A stretch of 64,000 bases of DNA from Wolfiporia cocos (lineage: Eukaryota; Basidiomycota; Agaricomycetes; Polyporales; Phaeolaceae), in NCBI GenBank assembly GCA_029448655.1, contig JACCLO010000035.1:1-64000 (forward strand). The letters are read 5' to 3'. The position numbers and the translations under genes were made by a program. This document shows, piece by piece, positions 42,411-54,915 of the stretch. The notes under the pieces are model-generated. The model was not told where the DNA came from. It saw only the letters and a list, made by a program, of their open reading frames with translations, and searched no databases. Numbering within the stretch: position 1 is the stretch's first letter; each line of letters opens with the position of its first letter.

Positions 42411-45400
42411 CTAGGGCCGGATTGCGGTGAACAGGCGGATGGTCCTGCTGAGTCGCTCATATGGGGCGACGGATGGGGGACGTTGCGGCGCGGATGGGTG
42501 CCCGTCGAAGCGGCTTGGCGTCCGTTGCGAGCCCGTGTGTCTGCCGCTCTTCCGCCCGCGCGCAGAATCCTCGCCATTGACCGCGCTATGATGGTCGGAA
42601 CACTCGCTTTGGTCGTCGTGAGAGTCATGCGAGCTCACGAACGAGACCGCACAGGAGTTGGGCTGATCGAGCGAGTGTTGAGACCCCGCACGGAGACTGT
42701 TGTGGAATTGTTCCCAGACGTGGCACATCGAGTCGAATTCTTTGCGCTCGTCTGTGATAGAGGGGAAGCCAGGGTCCCACCCAAGTCGATCCTGCAGTAT
42801 GGCGTTGAACCCGAGGCGATCCTGCATGTCGCTAGCCGACTGCGTCAGCTTTCCGAAAAAATATGCGTGATTTATGGAAACCGTACAGTTTGTAGTTCAT
42901 GAGCATCATGTCAAAGTCAGCTCTAGTGAGATGCAACAGCCTCGTCCTCATCGAGCTCTCCCTCGATATCGCGGCCAACGCCCCCGCTACCTCCCCGTGA
43001 CTGCGGGATAATCGCCGTCCTGCACGTTCTTGTATCCGCAGTTCCTCTTCTTCCCCATGAGTGTTCTGGAACTCTACTACGAAATCCCACATTGATTCCG
43101 CACATGCAAGGACTTCCTGCACTTGCACGGACAAATGCAGATTCAACGTCCGCATATCAAATTGGATTGCGTCAATAGGCAGACGCTCCTCCACAGGCCC
43201 CAGCGCAGCGATAGTATAGTGCGGCGCGCCTCCTGGTGTGGACGGCGAAGATGCAGGGTGATGGACATCGTCTTTGGTTTGGTAATCGTTCGGCTGGAAG
43301 ACCAACGCCGGTGCGTGCGCGGTGTACCTTCCCAGGTCGGTCCTCACGTACATCCGGGTCCCTGCTATGATCTCAGGGACGCCCACGTACGGCGACTCGC
43401 CTTCCGGATGCAGCAGTGCGAGATCGAGTCTGCGGATGCGCTCAGATATCATCTCATGGCCGGGAGACGCGGCAGCATGCTCCTGCAGCATCTGCGCGGC
43501 GCAGGCCTGGCCCAGCCCTGTTAGATTCGACACATGCTGTTCGTGCGATCCGTGATCGCGGCTTTGCCTGGCACTAGCAGGCGCGCGGGCTCGGCGGGGC
43601 GGTGGCGGAAATGTCGTTATCAGCGGAGGATGCGTGCGGACCCCTAAAGAAGTCAATATCGCGACGACACATATCGCTATCAGTGACGTACTGCTGAAAT
43701 GGAGGGGTATCAAATTGTTCAAAATGGAGAGCGGCTGCAGGTTGATGAAGCGTGCGGCGTGCATTTCATTGTAGATAAATTCAAGCATGGAGTGGTCGCG
43801 GACGTTGGGCGGGGGGTTTGTTGGGCTGTGGAAGGGCAGGAGGTCCTCGGCGGTACGGAGCGCGGACGGGTTCGTCAGAAGGGACCCACCCGGACTCTGC
43901 AAGTGATGCGTCGAGCTGGAAGATTCGCCTTGCGCCGACGGGATCGAGTCCGGAGTAGGCGCACGCGGTCGCCTACTTGGCGAGGCGAGGCGGGACGATG
44001 GTGCGGACTTGAAGGGAGACGGCTCCGGCTGAGTAGCGGGAGGGGATAGATCATGTTGCACCCCGGGGAAAAACAAATCTTCTTCTGATATCTGTTGAGT
44101 ATGGTTAGACACCATGGGAATCCGGCGGATTCGATGTACAGACCTGAAAGACACTCCCTGGCTTGAGCACTCGTACGAGTTCCTGCGGGTGTTCGCTTGC
44201 ATGAGAAGCTGATCTCAAAGAGGCTGCACGCACTCCTACCTCAAAAAGCCCATCCCACTGTGCTATCCGGTTAGTAGATTGGACAAGCACAATATGGTGA
44301 GCTCACTTTATCCTCGGGTACTCCGCGAGCAATCCGTCGAATAAATCTACGTTGTGGACGACATAGGAATTGAATCCTTGAGCACACAGTCTTGTGGTGT
44401 GGCAGCTTACACAAAATCAAATTCTCCATCTGCGAATGGCAGTCCCTCCAGGCTGCTCGACGACCTGAGCGTTGTGGCAACCGCTGGAAGAATCACCACT
44501 CACAAATTACACTGTACCCATTCAATACGAGAGGCTAAGTCAGGATCTATGTGCTCCAGCTCAGGGTAGAGAGGCACAACGTCCAAGCCTGTCAGCTATA
44601 TAAGAGATAGCATTTCGCGGAACTCGGTGGTGCAACTAACCAACAAAACGTGTGTCCTATCTTACGCGCATCAGCATCTCAATCGGTTGCACGAACTCGA
44701 ATTATCATACTTTCCATTTGAGAGCGGCATTCATGATCCATGATCCGGTGCCTTTGAGATACAAAGCTCAGAATCACGGCATCTCAAGCTAAAAACAGGC
44801 TGACCACAACCAATATCCAATCTGAGGCTTGGTGGTCGTTATCACAGTCATCGGGCAAGACGGATTACGCACACTTTCTTAGGCGGAGTCTGGAATATAT
44901 GCCATGCAAGGTTGCTAGATAATTGCAACGACCACATCGAGCACCACACATCGCTATACAATGATCAGGACCTGTTGTCAGGGAACGAACACATCTTCTT
45001 GTGTACGTACTGGTCGATCACCTCTCTGTCATAGCTTCTCGGGTACGGCACATGCTTGTTTGGAAAGGGATGGTGTCTTTTCCCGTTTTTCACTGCGAAT
45101 TGAGATTCGCGCGCTTGCATCTTCTTGCTCAGTTCTCTGAGTTGGTCGAGATCGGCTTCCTCAGCCGCTGCGTGCTCTGAATCGTGCTGAGCGCCCTCCC
45201 ACTGCTCAAGTGACATCGTGTTTGCTCTGTCGCTGATGCCCTGGCACGAGAACAACTATTCAGAACCATTCGCGGTTAGCGCTACTTGGCGAAAACTCCG
45301 CTCACCAGGGAGGGAAGTCTATCAATGATATCTTCGGACGACACCGGTTCCCACCGCTCGACAGTCGTCGAGCGTCGCGGCGTTTTCATCGGAGCGGAGT

Positions 45401-45770
45401 TCGGCGTCGTGGAGGAGAAAGAAGGACGCATGAGGGACTCCCCGTGGGGAGGAGCAGAGGAGACGCGCTCGGGAACGTCATGGCTCTCCAGGCGCGCAGC
45501 GTGAGGGTTCCGCTTGATCTGAGGGACGGCGGCAGCGCTTGTCGACCGCCGCATAGACAGGAACTTAGACCTGCTGTGAGCCAGAGGCGCAGACAGAGGA
45601 CCGGACTCTAGAGGTTTGGGCGTGATTGTATCTATGCATGGGCGGGTAGGATTGGTGGAATCTATGGGCGGAAGGGGAACCTGGGGTTCGTCTCGATGGG
45701 TGTTGTTCCTTGGTTGAGGAGACATTAGTCCGGTGCGGCGGCGTGCGCCACCAGCGGTCGGCAGGAGCAT
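42411..45770 (-). CDS. LaeA/UbiE-like SAM-dependent methyltransferase with long disordered flanks
   Basis: Thirteen exons: 45770-45306, 45255-44993, 44953-44873, 44821-44805, 44751-44711, 44656-44641, 44588-44504, 44464-44411, 44346-44307, 44257-44240, 44182-44144, 44091-42887 and 42831-42411. The sum is 2745 bases (914 aa). The SAM motif I is LDIGCGTGSW and post-I is FVGLDVVPLYPE. Then come RIEWVQCN, LPFADGEFDFV, RRIARGVPEDKW and ELVRVLKPG, followed by EEDLFFPG, the order of Agaricomycete class I methyltransferases related to the fungal regulator LaeA. A Ser/Pro-rich N-terminus and a long C-terminal half (EMHAARFINLQPLSIL) flank the core. Substrate is unknown, and a regulatory role is inference. 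The open frame 42832-44202 alone could be mistaken for a membrane protein. Confidence 0.88.
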
Positions 45771-46580
45771 AGCCACTAGTGCAGGTTATTCCAGCTTGCA
45801 GCGAGAGACTAGCGAGGCTTACTATATTACCGGCCCTTTTGTCAAGTACTGACTGGGAGAGGAGGGTATGCACGCAAGAGGACAACGGGTTGCCTTATGT
45901 CGACGTGTTGGAGAACGTAGTGACAGTGGTCAGAAGGAGATGATATTAGCCGTGTCAGCAGCTTGGAAGGAGCAGATTACACTGCAGATTTCGTAGATCT
46001 CGGCTTTAACGACGCGTTAACGTCGGATGCCCAGAAAGAGCAATTCGCGTAGCTACAAGATGTTGCGATGAGGTGGAGATCATAGGTCAAATGCATCCCA
46101 GGAACAGTAATGAACACATAGCGCGGGTTGCATGAGGGCTGTTGCAGTTGAATAACGTAGTTGAATATACTCTACTCGCTGCAATTGTGGGCTAATTACG
46201 TCGATCCAGGAAGAAAGGTTTTGGCTATGCGAAATCAAATGATCGAAGGCCGGTTCCGGATGTGTTTCGCAGCATTTTGCAGTGAAGTCCAGGTCGGGCA
46301 TGGTTGCCAGCCTGCTGCAATGACCGCAACGTCGACAGTACAACGGTCGCCCATGGAGATCTAACGAAGAGAGAGCCCACTACCAAAGCTGTCGTGATCG
46401 CCCAATGTACCGAATCAGCTCGTCCACTTTCGTGAACCGATCCAATAGACGCGTCGGTTCGAGAACCTTCGTGTATATCGAGATCCTAGGATTCCGAAGA
46501 CACATTGCTCCGTGCATGCCGTTATATACCTTAACTTGCCCTCAGCTTCAGCTTTAATCGCATTCAATAAATCAGTCACC
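45771..46580. other. Divergent intergenic region, methyltransferase / CDC37
   Basis: No supportable gene. It contains the CDC37 TATA element. A minus-strand frame (46080-46343) is Cys/His-rich by eye but has no ordered zinc-finger spacing. Confidence 0.4.
46523..46528 (+). promoter_or_regulatory. TATA box of CDC37
   Basis: TATATA lies 58 bases before the ATG at 46581, and a pyrimidine-rich stretch follows. A match to the core promoter pattern only. Confidence 0.4.
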
Positions 46581-48319
46581 ATGCCGCTGAACTACTCCAA
46601 GTGGGACGCGCTCGAAGTCAGTCACTATTGCATTCAATCGCGGAGTCGCTGTTAACCGGTGTTATAATGTGATAGATCTCTGACGATTCCGACATCGAAG
46701 GACACCCGAACGTTGACCACAAATCCTTGGTACGGTGCGTCACGAGCATCTGCGCATCCGACCCAAATTGCTGAGCGCGTCGCCCTTCAGATGGAAGCAG
46801 CGCGACATTCACGAGAAGCGGGAGATGCGCAAGATGCGTATGGCCCAGCTACAAGCGGACATCGCGTGCAATGAAGTGCTTGGGCCCCGCTTGCAAACGA
46901 TCACGGAAGAGGTCGCGTCAAAAGGCCCAGGACACTTCTCAGTTCTTGTGGAGCGGTTCCAGACTGCACCATCGCCCGAGGCGCCGCCCACGAATGCTCC
47001 GGGACAGAAGACCTACGACGAGATGCTGCTCGCGTTGCTGCTGAAGGTATACGATGATACCAAAAAGAAGGGCGTCGAGAAGGGCGATCCGAAGCTTGGA
47101 GAAGCTCTCGTGGAAGGGCTCAAGACTCATATTGTTCAGATGTCCGAGCATCAGAAGGGGCTGAAGAAGGAGCTGGAGCAGTTGGAAGAGGAAACGAAGA
47201 GGAAGATCACAAGTGACGATATCCACGAAGGTTTCGAATCTCATGTGAGCAGCAATGATCCTTCTGCCGCGTGCACAACTTATGTCCCATTGCCTTCAGT
47301 ATGTACCACCAAAGCCGGCGCCGCCACCGATCAAGGCTATTAAGATGGACGGAGAGAAAAAGAAGACCACTGTTACAACGACTGAATTCGAGACGCTGAA
47401 TCCAAAGGGAGTGGCGGCTGCTACCGGGACAGCTCAGCCGGCATCATCGCCATCCACGGCTGCGGCGGAAGAGGCTGAGGAAGAAGAGGAGTTGCCAGAG
47501 CTCACTCCATCATTAGAAGCCTTTTCCTATCTTCCCTTGCGTGGCTACGAGGAGTCTTGGGAGTTCATCAAAGCTCACCGAGACGTCATTGTGCCAGGCG
47601 CATCGGACGCCCTCCTTGTGGCGGCGTTTAGGGCTCAGAGCGCGGGGAAGAGCAAGTACGCACAACAATGTGTTCACCAAAGCCTGTTGCTCCAGTATTG
47701 CGAAAAGCTGGGTGGCGATGGTGTCCGGGTGTTCTTCCACAAGTGGGTCGTGCTCTTTCTGTCATTGTTCAGATGTTCATATCACACGCCCAGGATGGTG
47801 GTCAAGGACCCGCGAGCCACTGCCGTATTCGAGAAGGACGTGGCGGATACGTACGCACACCTCGTCGAGCGCGTGCGGATTTCGAAGCAGGAAGAAGCTG
47901 CCGCCGCAGCTGGGGCAGAGCAGATCCAGCTCGTGCCCGAGAACCCGAACCAGTCGATCTCGTTCAACGTACCTGACGGCCCGCCGCCCGAGCATCTCAC
48001 CGTCGAGGGCGAGGGGCTGGAGAATGTCAACATCGAAGATGTGCGCAAGATGCTGCAGCTGCGGTGGGACGTGTTCCAGGGCTTCCCCGAGGCATTGCAG
48101 GAGGCGCTCAAGTCGCAGAACCTCGACAATGTCAACAAGGTGCTCGGGAGTATCAAGGTGGATGAAGCGGAGGAGATTGTCAGGCTGCTGGACGTTGCCG
48201 GGATCCTCAATTTCTCGGAGGGTGGCATTAGAGACGAGACTGGAAAGGGTCCGCAGGAGGGCCCCAGCGGGAACAGCGCAGATGACGCCGATGAGGAAGA
48301 GGAGGCGGAGGAGGCTTAA
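46581..48319 (+). CDS. cdc37: Hsp90 co-chaperone Cdc37
   Basis: Exons are 46581-46616, 46676-46734, 46791-47244, 47300-47742 and 47794-48319, 505 aa. The N-terminus is MPLNYSKWDALEISDDSD, in which the casein-kinase-2 serine of Cdc37 sits in a DDSDIEGHPNVD context. KSLVRWKQRDIHEKRE and a helical region follow. The Hsp90-binding middle part includes PLRGYEESWEFIKAHRDVI and the C-terminal part FPEALQEALKSQNLD. It ends in an acidic tail. Cdc37 delivers protein kinases to Hsp90 in the cytosol. All domains appear intact. Confidence 0.95.
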
Positions 48320-50995
48320 TGTACGTAAGAACATCAACAAACTGTGTATAGTATAGTCTCACATACTGATAGGTAGAATCTGTTGACATATCTTCGCTAT
48401 GTGTTGCTTTCAAGCTGTCGATAACACTGAGGAATATAAATACAACAACAATGAAGCTGCCATACCGACCATTTGTCGTGGTGAGATTACGCGCACCCTA
48501 TTACCTCAGAGATGGCTTCGTTTGCCCCTTGCGAACGTTCCGGGACTGAATATGGGTGACGATATACCATATCCCTAAAGCTCTATTTCAACATCCCACG
48601 AAGTCAACCTTTGCGATGCGAGCTAAGTCTCAATCGTTCCCAGTTTGTCCGCTTCATCTCCCATCACCCTCTACGACGCTTCCTATCTTCTCGACACTAG
48701 TTTTCCAGGCTAGTTAATCTCCACTACTCCACAGCGACATGCCTACCTCGGGATTAACAGTGATATCATAGCTCAGCTTCAGTCGTCGTACAGGGATGAT
48801 GTTCCAATTCCATACAATTCCGTCGGGTCTATCGAGCTCTTCGCCTCTGAAAACAATGTGATCCGAAGCGCGCGCGATGAGAAGGTATCAAAATCGGAGA
48901 TAGGTATGGAGACCTTGATATCCATCACTTTAGGTTGTCTCCGCGGTGATTATAGCTATCGCAACGTGCATTTTTGTGCGCTGTGGGAGCGGTTCAAGCC
49001 AGGCTTGCACAGGTTGAGACAAGCGGAAGAAGGGCGGTCAGACTCATTGGTACGCATAAAGTGCTGCACGGGGGATATTCATCGGCCTTACTCACGTCGC
49101 CTATCCGACTTGCAGTACGTGCTACATGCTAGGAGCTCGAGGCTTTGCTCTGTCACACAGTTTCATTGTCAGTCGCGTATCGACGGCGCCGTACTAATGA
49201 TGATTTTAGATGTTATGTCGAGCTCTAGGTGTGTCCGCGCGCAGCGCCTCTAGTAGCTCAGATCCTCATGAGAGCAATTGTGGATGTTCAGACAAGAATG
49301 GATCCTGTCCCTTATCATGCTTAACCTCGTGTGGACCAGTCTATTGGGAAGCAAGGCAAGCTCCCTCGCCTTCGACATGGCAGGCAGGTATGTACTTGCG
49401 CCCATGTTCGATATGGCGTTATTCATAATATTTCCTCAGAAAGAGGATTCCCAAGGGCCGTGACATCATCGTTGTATGTTGGTAGCCCATTCGCGTAGAC
49501 TGTCTGGTCTCACGAGTTGCAGCCACTCGCCTTAGTTCTGACTTTCATGATCGCCTTCGCTTTTGAATGCGGGTTCCTCGTGCAACTACTCGATGATACC
49601 ACGACAAGTGACATCGGTAAGCGATTTGCGGAACTTTGGGATCGTCGTAGGGGCACTGACCCCTTCATTATTTATAGGCTTCAATGAGTGGCGTGCGTGT
49701 AACTCATGCAACTCTCCATTCAGCTAGTATCTAACCTTTATTTACCGTTATAGCATTCTTGACTAGTGCGTCTTTGCTGTGCTCCGTTTTGACGAGAGCC
49801 CTCATTCGTCCCTTCAGGTATAGTTGTCGATGTGAGAACATTGGATTACTGGAGTTTTGGTACTAAAGATGCAGATAGAGCATCGTGATTATACTCCTGC
49901 AAATATGCCTGGTTCAACGAATCCAAGACGTAGCGACCTGGAAAATGCTGACGGTGGTCCCGGTCCTTATGGGGTCCGAAATTACGCAGCTATGTATGCA
50001 TCGTACCGTAACTCTCCACAGAATCTGACATACGTCGAGACAGCTGTCACTGCTTTTTTTGCCTATCTTAGCAGCTACCCACCTCCCGTTTTGCCTGATG
50101 GACACCTCATGATGCCGCACATCATTTGCGCGATTGGGAGTCTAGTGATACCTATCTCTGCACTCTCTCCCGTCGTGGCCGTACTCGTAAGCCATGCGCA
50201 CACCTCTTTGTTCGTTATAATTGTATACAATCATTCAGGATCTGGGGCGAAGGAAGGATGTATTCCATGGACGACCTAAATACCACATACTCGTGACAGG
50301 TTTGTACGGCTGCTTGGTGAAGGTAATATGCTCTAACCACCTTCTGCAGGCACTTACGCCAGTACCTTCTTCATCAATGCTTGTTTGCTGCTTAACACCG
50401 TTTGGCTTGTAACGTCGGTGAGCTGAAGCTATATGCCTCCAGCATCCTGAACTCAGAGAACTCAATCGATCCAGAAGCCGAGTCCTCTGTTCGTGATCTT
50501 TCCACAATGAGTTCGAGTTCGCTCATTATCACTCACCGCACGCCCTCAGGCAGCCGATGTGCCATATTGCGTCGTCCAAAGCTTACATGTCCACGCTGAC
50601 CTTTCTTCTATACTTGAGTGACGAGAGAACATCGTGCAAGGAGAATATATGCACATACCAAGCGCCAGATCTAACGGACAAAACCTCAACACCCATTTTC
50701 ATGGTGAGTTTCAAGCCAAACCTACCACGGTCGCTATGAGCTGCCTCATGACACAACGGAAGGCAGCCGGTCTGATATGACACCATTGAATGCAATTTGA
50801 CTTTACCGGAAACCAAGCCGGGAGTGTCATAATCACGATCCTAGTCTAATGGAATGAGCTGTTATGTACATCAGAAGGGTGCTAATATGTCAGTCGTCTT
50901 CCGAGAGGGGTATGAAAAGCATGTGTAGTATAATCTGGTCGTGATGTTCCTTGATATTCATTGGCCATAGTGGTGCCCCTGCCTATTATAGTACT
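48320..50995. other. Unresolved interval; possible remnant of a multi-pass membrane protein
   Basis: Plus-strand pieces look hydrophobic: near 49290-49380 (WILSLIMLNLVWTSLLGSKA), 49530-49600 (LALVLTFMIAFAFECGFLV) and 49750-49820 (AFLTSASLLCSVLTRALIR). They hint at membrane segments of one exon-rich gene, but I could not chain them with splice sites and recognise no family. The interval could equally be decayed sequence. Confidence 0.25.
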
Positions 50996-52560
50996 TCAGT
51001 TTCCGCTGCCCCTCCCATCGGCCTGCAGGCCATATACGAGCCCGAGCGCGACCCGCGCTGCCGCCTTCCTCCGCTCGCCCTCGTCCTCCATCCCGCTGAT
51101 CTGTTCTTTCATACCTTGCAGCGCGCTGAGCACGCGCGAGAGATCAAACGCGGACATTTCGAACTCATCGTCATCGTCGTGGTGATCGAACGCGTGCCCA
51201 TCGTCCGATCCATGCGCAGAGGCAGTCTCCGCGGAGGCAGAGGGCCGCGAGATGTCCGGGACGGGCAGTGGGAATGCGGAGCCGAAGATGCGGCGCGACG
51301 TCTCCGCGATCTCCGCCTGGGAGGGTAGATCGGGGTCGTCTCCGTCCCCGTCCCCGTCCGTTGCGTGATGGTCGCTCCCAATGTCGGACACCGACGCGAG
51401 TGAGCGGTAGGACGCGCCGGTGTGCATTGGCACGAGCATGTCCGCGTCGAACGGACTCAGTGACTGCGCCAACTGCTGCGCGGAGGCGGGAGAGGGTGCG
51501 GCGACGAACTCGGTGAAGTCGTCGTCGAAGCGCAGGTGCGGGGCGCCATCCACCGTCGGCGTCTGAATAGTCGGCGTGGGCGCGCTGGACCACCCCACCC
51601 ACGCGTGCGCCTCCTCGCGCTCGCGCCGCCCCTCCTCGTCCGCGAGCCAGCGCTCAAGCTCCTCCATCTCGCGCTGCATGCGGCTTTTCCGCACCGCAGT
51701 GGTGCTGGTGTCGGCGCCGGGGTCAGCGTCATCGTGCGCATGTGCACTGTCATCACCGGAGATGAGCGCGCGGAGGCCGTCCTCCTCCTCCTCTTCACGC
51801 GCCCAGTCGAGCAGCTCGCGCGCGCGCGACTTGCGGTTGCGCGTTGACTCAGACTGCACGATCGTCGGCCACATGATAGTGCTCAGTGCATCAATGACCC
51901 GTGGAAGGCCAGGAATGCCTACACGTACATGTAAGTCGTGGTGTCACGAAACACAACGAATGTGACTTGCCGTTGTCTTGGTCCTCAGAGGGCGCACCCT
52001 CCTCTGCTGCAGTGGAAGTGCGGTCGCCCTCAATATACTCGAAGCCATGAGATGATAGAAAGTCGTCTGTACCCTCCTCCTCAGCACTTTGCTCTGCGGT
52101 CGCGCTAGTTCCAAGCTTCACCGCAAGAGATACCTCGGGATCATGATCTCGGAGACTGCTGCTGATGTCTAAGATGTGTTCCCTGAAAGGCTGCAGTGAA
52201 TCAGACAGTGCACGTATGCGTGGTTCCATGCGACTCACCTCTCCATGCATCCACACAAACACGACAGCCGGTACGCCGTTGGCATGCGAAGACTTGAACT
52301 CGTTCAGCACCCTGGTTTGGAAGTGCACATTTGCTGTGTAGTATTTATTGGCAATTGTCCAAGGAATACTTCCGTTTGATTCGTCTGCAGAAGACAGCGA
52401 TATAGATGGCTTTGCAGTCGAGAGAGCCTGTACACCTGGAAGGTTGGTCGGGAAAACCAAAGATAGACTGGTTAGGATGAAACATACGTTGCACGAATTG
52501 CTGAGCCTGCTCGGCTTTGGAAGAAATCACGAGTATTCTACACTCGGCCGTGGATGCCAT
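50996..52560 (-). CDS. Alpha/gamma-adaptin-binding protein p34 (AAGAB/Irc6 type)
   Basis: Exon 1 starts MASTAECRILVISSKAEQAQ at ATG 52560 and splices to VQALSTAKPSISL. The conserved N-terminal domain has IPWTIANKYYTANVHFQ and VPAVVFVWMHGE, a small-GTPase-like fold that binds AP-1/AP-2 adaptins. A second intron (51970-51919) has a GC donor and joins DNG to IPGLPRVIDALSTIMWP. A long acidic, low-complexity region follows. The C-terminal helix is FDLSRVLSALQGMKEQI, the family's second conserved part. The expected role is assembly of clathrin adaptor complexes in the cytosol. Confidence 0.85.
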
Positions 52561-52706
52561 TCTGTCAATCCGGGAGTGGTAAAGACAATGTCCTTGCGAG
52601 ATGTGCCAGCTGCAAGTGGTGCCGCCGATCACTGTGTTCACGTGTTTCACGTGTTTCCAGCCGAGAGAGATGACAGCTCTAGCCTATCTGTACTCCGTCT
52701 ATTGCC

Positions 52707-54419
52707 ATGGTTGGAGAGTCCCAAAAGATGCCTCCAGAGCTATGGGCTCTCGCCATCCAACAGCTATCTCATGATGATCAGCGTTCTTGCTTGGGTGTTT
52801 CGCGGATGTTTCACGAGCTCGCCGCGAAGTCGCTATTCTCTACAGTTCACTTGTTTCTGGGAATCTGGGAGACGTGCAGGGGTCCATATAGTTTTGATGA
52901 CGAACTAGAATACTCCAAACTGTATCAAATGCGATCCACCCGGTCTTGCGAGATATTGTTGCATATTATAGCAAGCCCCCACTTTGCCGCGTTCGTCAAG
53001 ACATTGTATATACACGCGAATGCAGAAGAGGGTGGGATCCCTTATGCGCGTGGTCGGTTTTGCACCTATGTTGTGCGCATAGAATTCCTCTCATTTGTCC
53101 GCAATCTAGTTTGCCTCGAGAAGGCGGTTTGCTCGCTGCGTAATCTACGATCCCTCATCTGGTATGACAACATGCCTGCGCCTACTGAAGACACTGTGCT
53201 ATGTCTTGCTGCCTCAATCACTAATCTGCGCAGCATTGCTCTGTACAAGTTCGTTTAGCCTCCATTTCCACGTTCAGCTCACTGATTTAGATTTTTATCA
53301 GTGCGCCGATCAGCAATGCTATATGTCGCGCAATGTCGCAGATCAGTGGGCTCAAGCGCATCTGTCTCTTGAATCAATCAATCTTTGGCGGTCAAATCAG
53401 CGAAACCCCCGAATTGAGCCAGCTTGATTTCTCCGCAGTCTTGGAAGCTAACCGAGATAGTCTTGAGTCACTAGCCATCCCCGCTGCACTCGTCCACCAA
53501 ACTCCTGTCCATTTCCTTCGCGATCTGACTGAACTGCAATTATGCGCCCTGGACGACATACGCGATATCGATATGTTATTCCGCCATTCTGAACGGCTGG
53601 AGTCTCTTACACTGGACTCGCAAATATCCGCGAACTTCGCTGTCATGTCCCAATATACCCAAAGGCTACCGCACCTCACTTCACTGAAGATAGCATCCGA
53701 TGCGCCTCATATGAACGAAGCGGACATTGACGCACTTGCCTCCTTTGTGGCTAGTAAAGTGAAGCTGAGAAGACTAGACATCGCCGTGCCCTTCATGTAC
53801 TGGAGTCAGCTTGAGCGTTTCCTTTCCGCCATGTCATCGCTAAAATCTTTGGACGTTTTGGGGATTGAGAGTATTCAGTTTGTCTGCGACATACATGAGC
53901 TGCAGAAAATCGCACAATATATCCCTATGACCCTCACTGGGCTTCGGATGAACGTGTCTACAGAGATAAACTCTAATCTGGCTCAAGCTGAATGTGATGC
54001 ATGGACTCAGATTGTACGCTCTGTGGGATCTTTTCTCCCTGTCATTCTGATACTGACACACTCACCAGTTCAAGCAGCCAACGAAGCTAAGATTCTTACA
54101 TGTGCACGACGAGCAGACTTCCTATATCCCTGGGGTTTACGACCTCATCATAGAGATCCCGACGCTCGAAATTATTGGCAGCAGAGATGAGGCTTTCTAC
54201 AGTATCGAACGTGACGACAACGGTGTTGCGGTCATCATTCCGTGGTCTATGACAAAGTCTTTCTCGAGGACCAAGGAGGACTTTGGTGACGAAGACTGGG
54301 CATGGATAATGCGACTTCACGACAGTAAGCTGGGATTGTCTATTCAAACTGCTGAGTGCGCTGAAGCTTCGGAACGCAGAATTTGGATAAAAATGGACAC
54401 ACGTGGCCTTTCGGCGTAA
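52707..54419 (+). CDS. F-box / leucine-rich-repeat protein
   Basis: It starts MVGESQKMPPELWALAIQQL. The F-box spans about residues 8-50 (ELWALAIQQLSHDDQRSCLG, then HELAAKSLFSTV). Introns at about 53252-53290 and 54014-54068 keep the frame and give LRR-like leucine spacing (LRSLIWYDN, LTELQLCALDDI, LESLTLDSQ, LTSLKIASD, LRRLDIAVP). It ends DTRGLSA. Proteins of this form are numerous in Agaricomycetes and act as substrate adaptors of SCF ubiquitin ligases. The donor of the first intron (GTTTAG) is weak. The start lies only 146 bases from the divergent adaptin-binding gene. Confidence 0.75.
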
Positions 54420-54915
54420 CATTACAAGCGAGGTGATGTTGATGGGCGTTATTGATTCTTGTTACTGTTCAACAATCCGCATTTTTTAATTTCGGTACTG
54501 TTGTAGTCTAATTGGCGCCTGTTACATATAAAATACCATATAAGGGTAGTGCCGGTTCCGGCAAGGCCCGCTATGCAATGTTCTCTAGTAGTGCAATACA
54601 ATCTCGATACATGTATTGAAGGATTTCAAAATATCGTCTGCCAGGAGTCATGATAAGTCTACCTAAATTTACAACATACAAACACATTCTGCCGTCCAAC
54701 GTCTCTGCTATGGCACTCTGTTATGGCATGGAGATCCTCACAAGCGTAGTGACGATGATTCTCCTGCAAAGGTGAAGACATTCTGCTGTGTAATGCATAT
54801 GCTGATTCTGGCAGCAGGCAGACATCTGCCACCGTCAATGCTGAGGCCGATATAGGTGGTTATAATTTTCATATGCTAATTGACGGTTATGGACGAGTAC
54901 AAGGGGACGGCCCAG
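54420..54915. other. AT-rich intergenic region
   Basis: No gene. It lies between the F-box gene end and the 3' end of the interrupted retropepsin-like gene. Confidence 0.4.

Noticed and set aside
42832..44202. A stand-alone 456-codon membrane-like protein
   Set aside because: Its 3' part is exon 12 of the methyltransferase; upstream exons with SAM motifs join it in frame, and its first 37 codons are intron.
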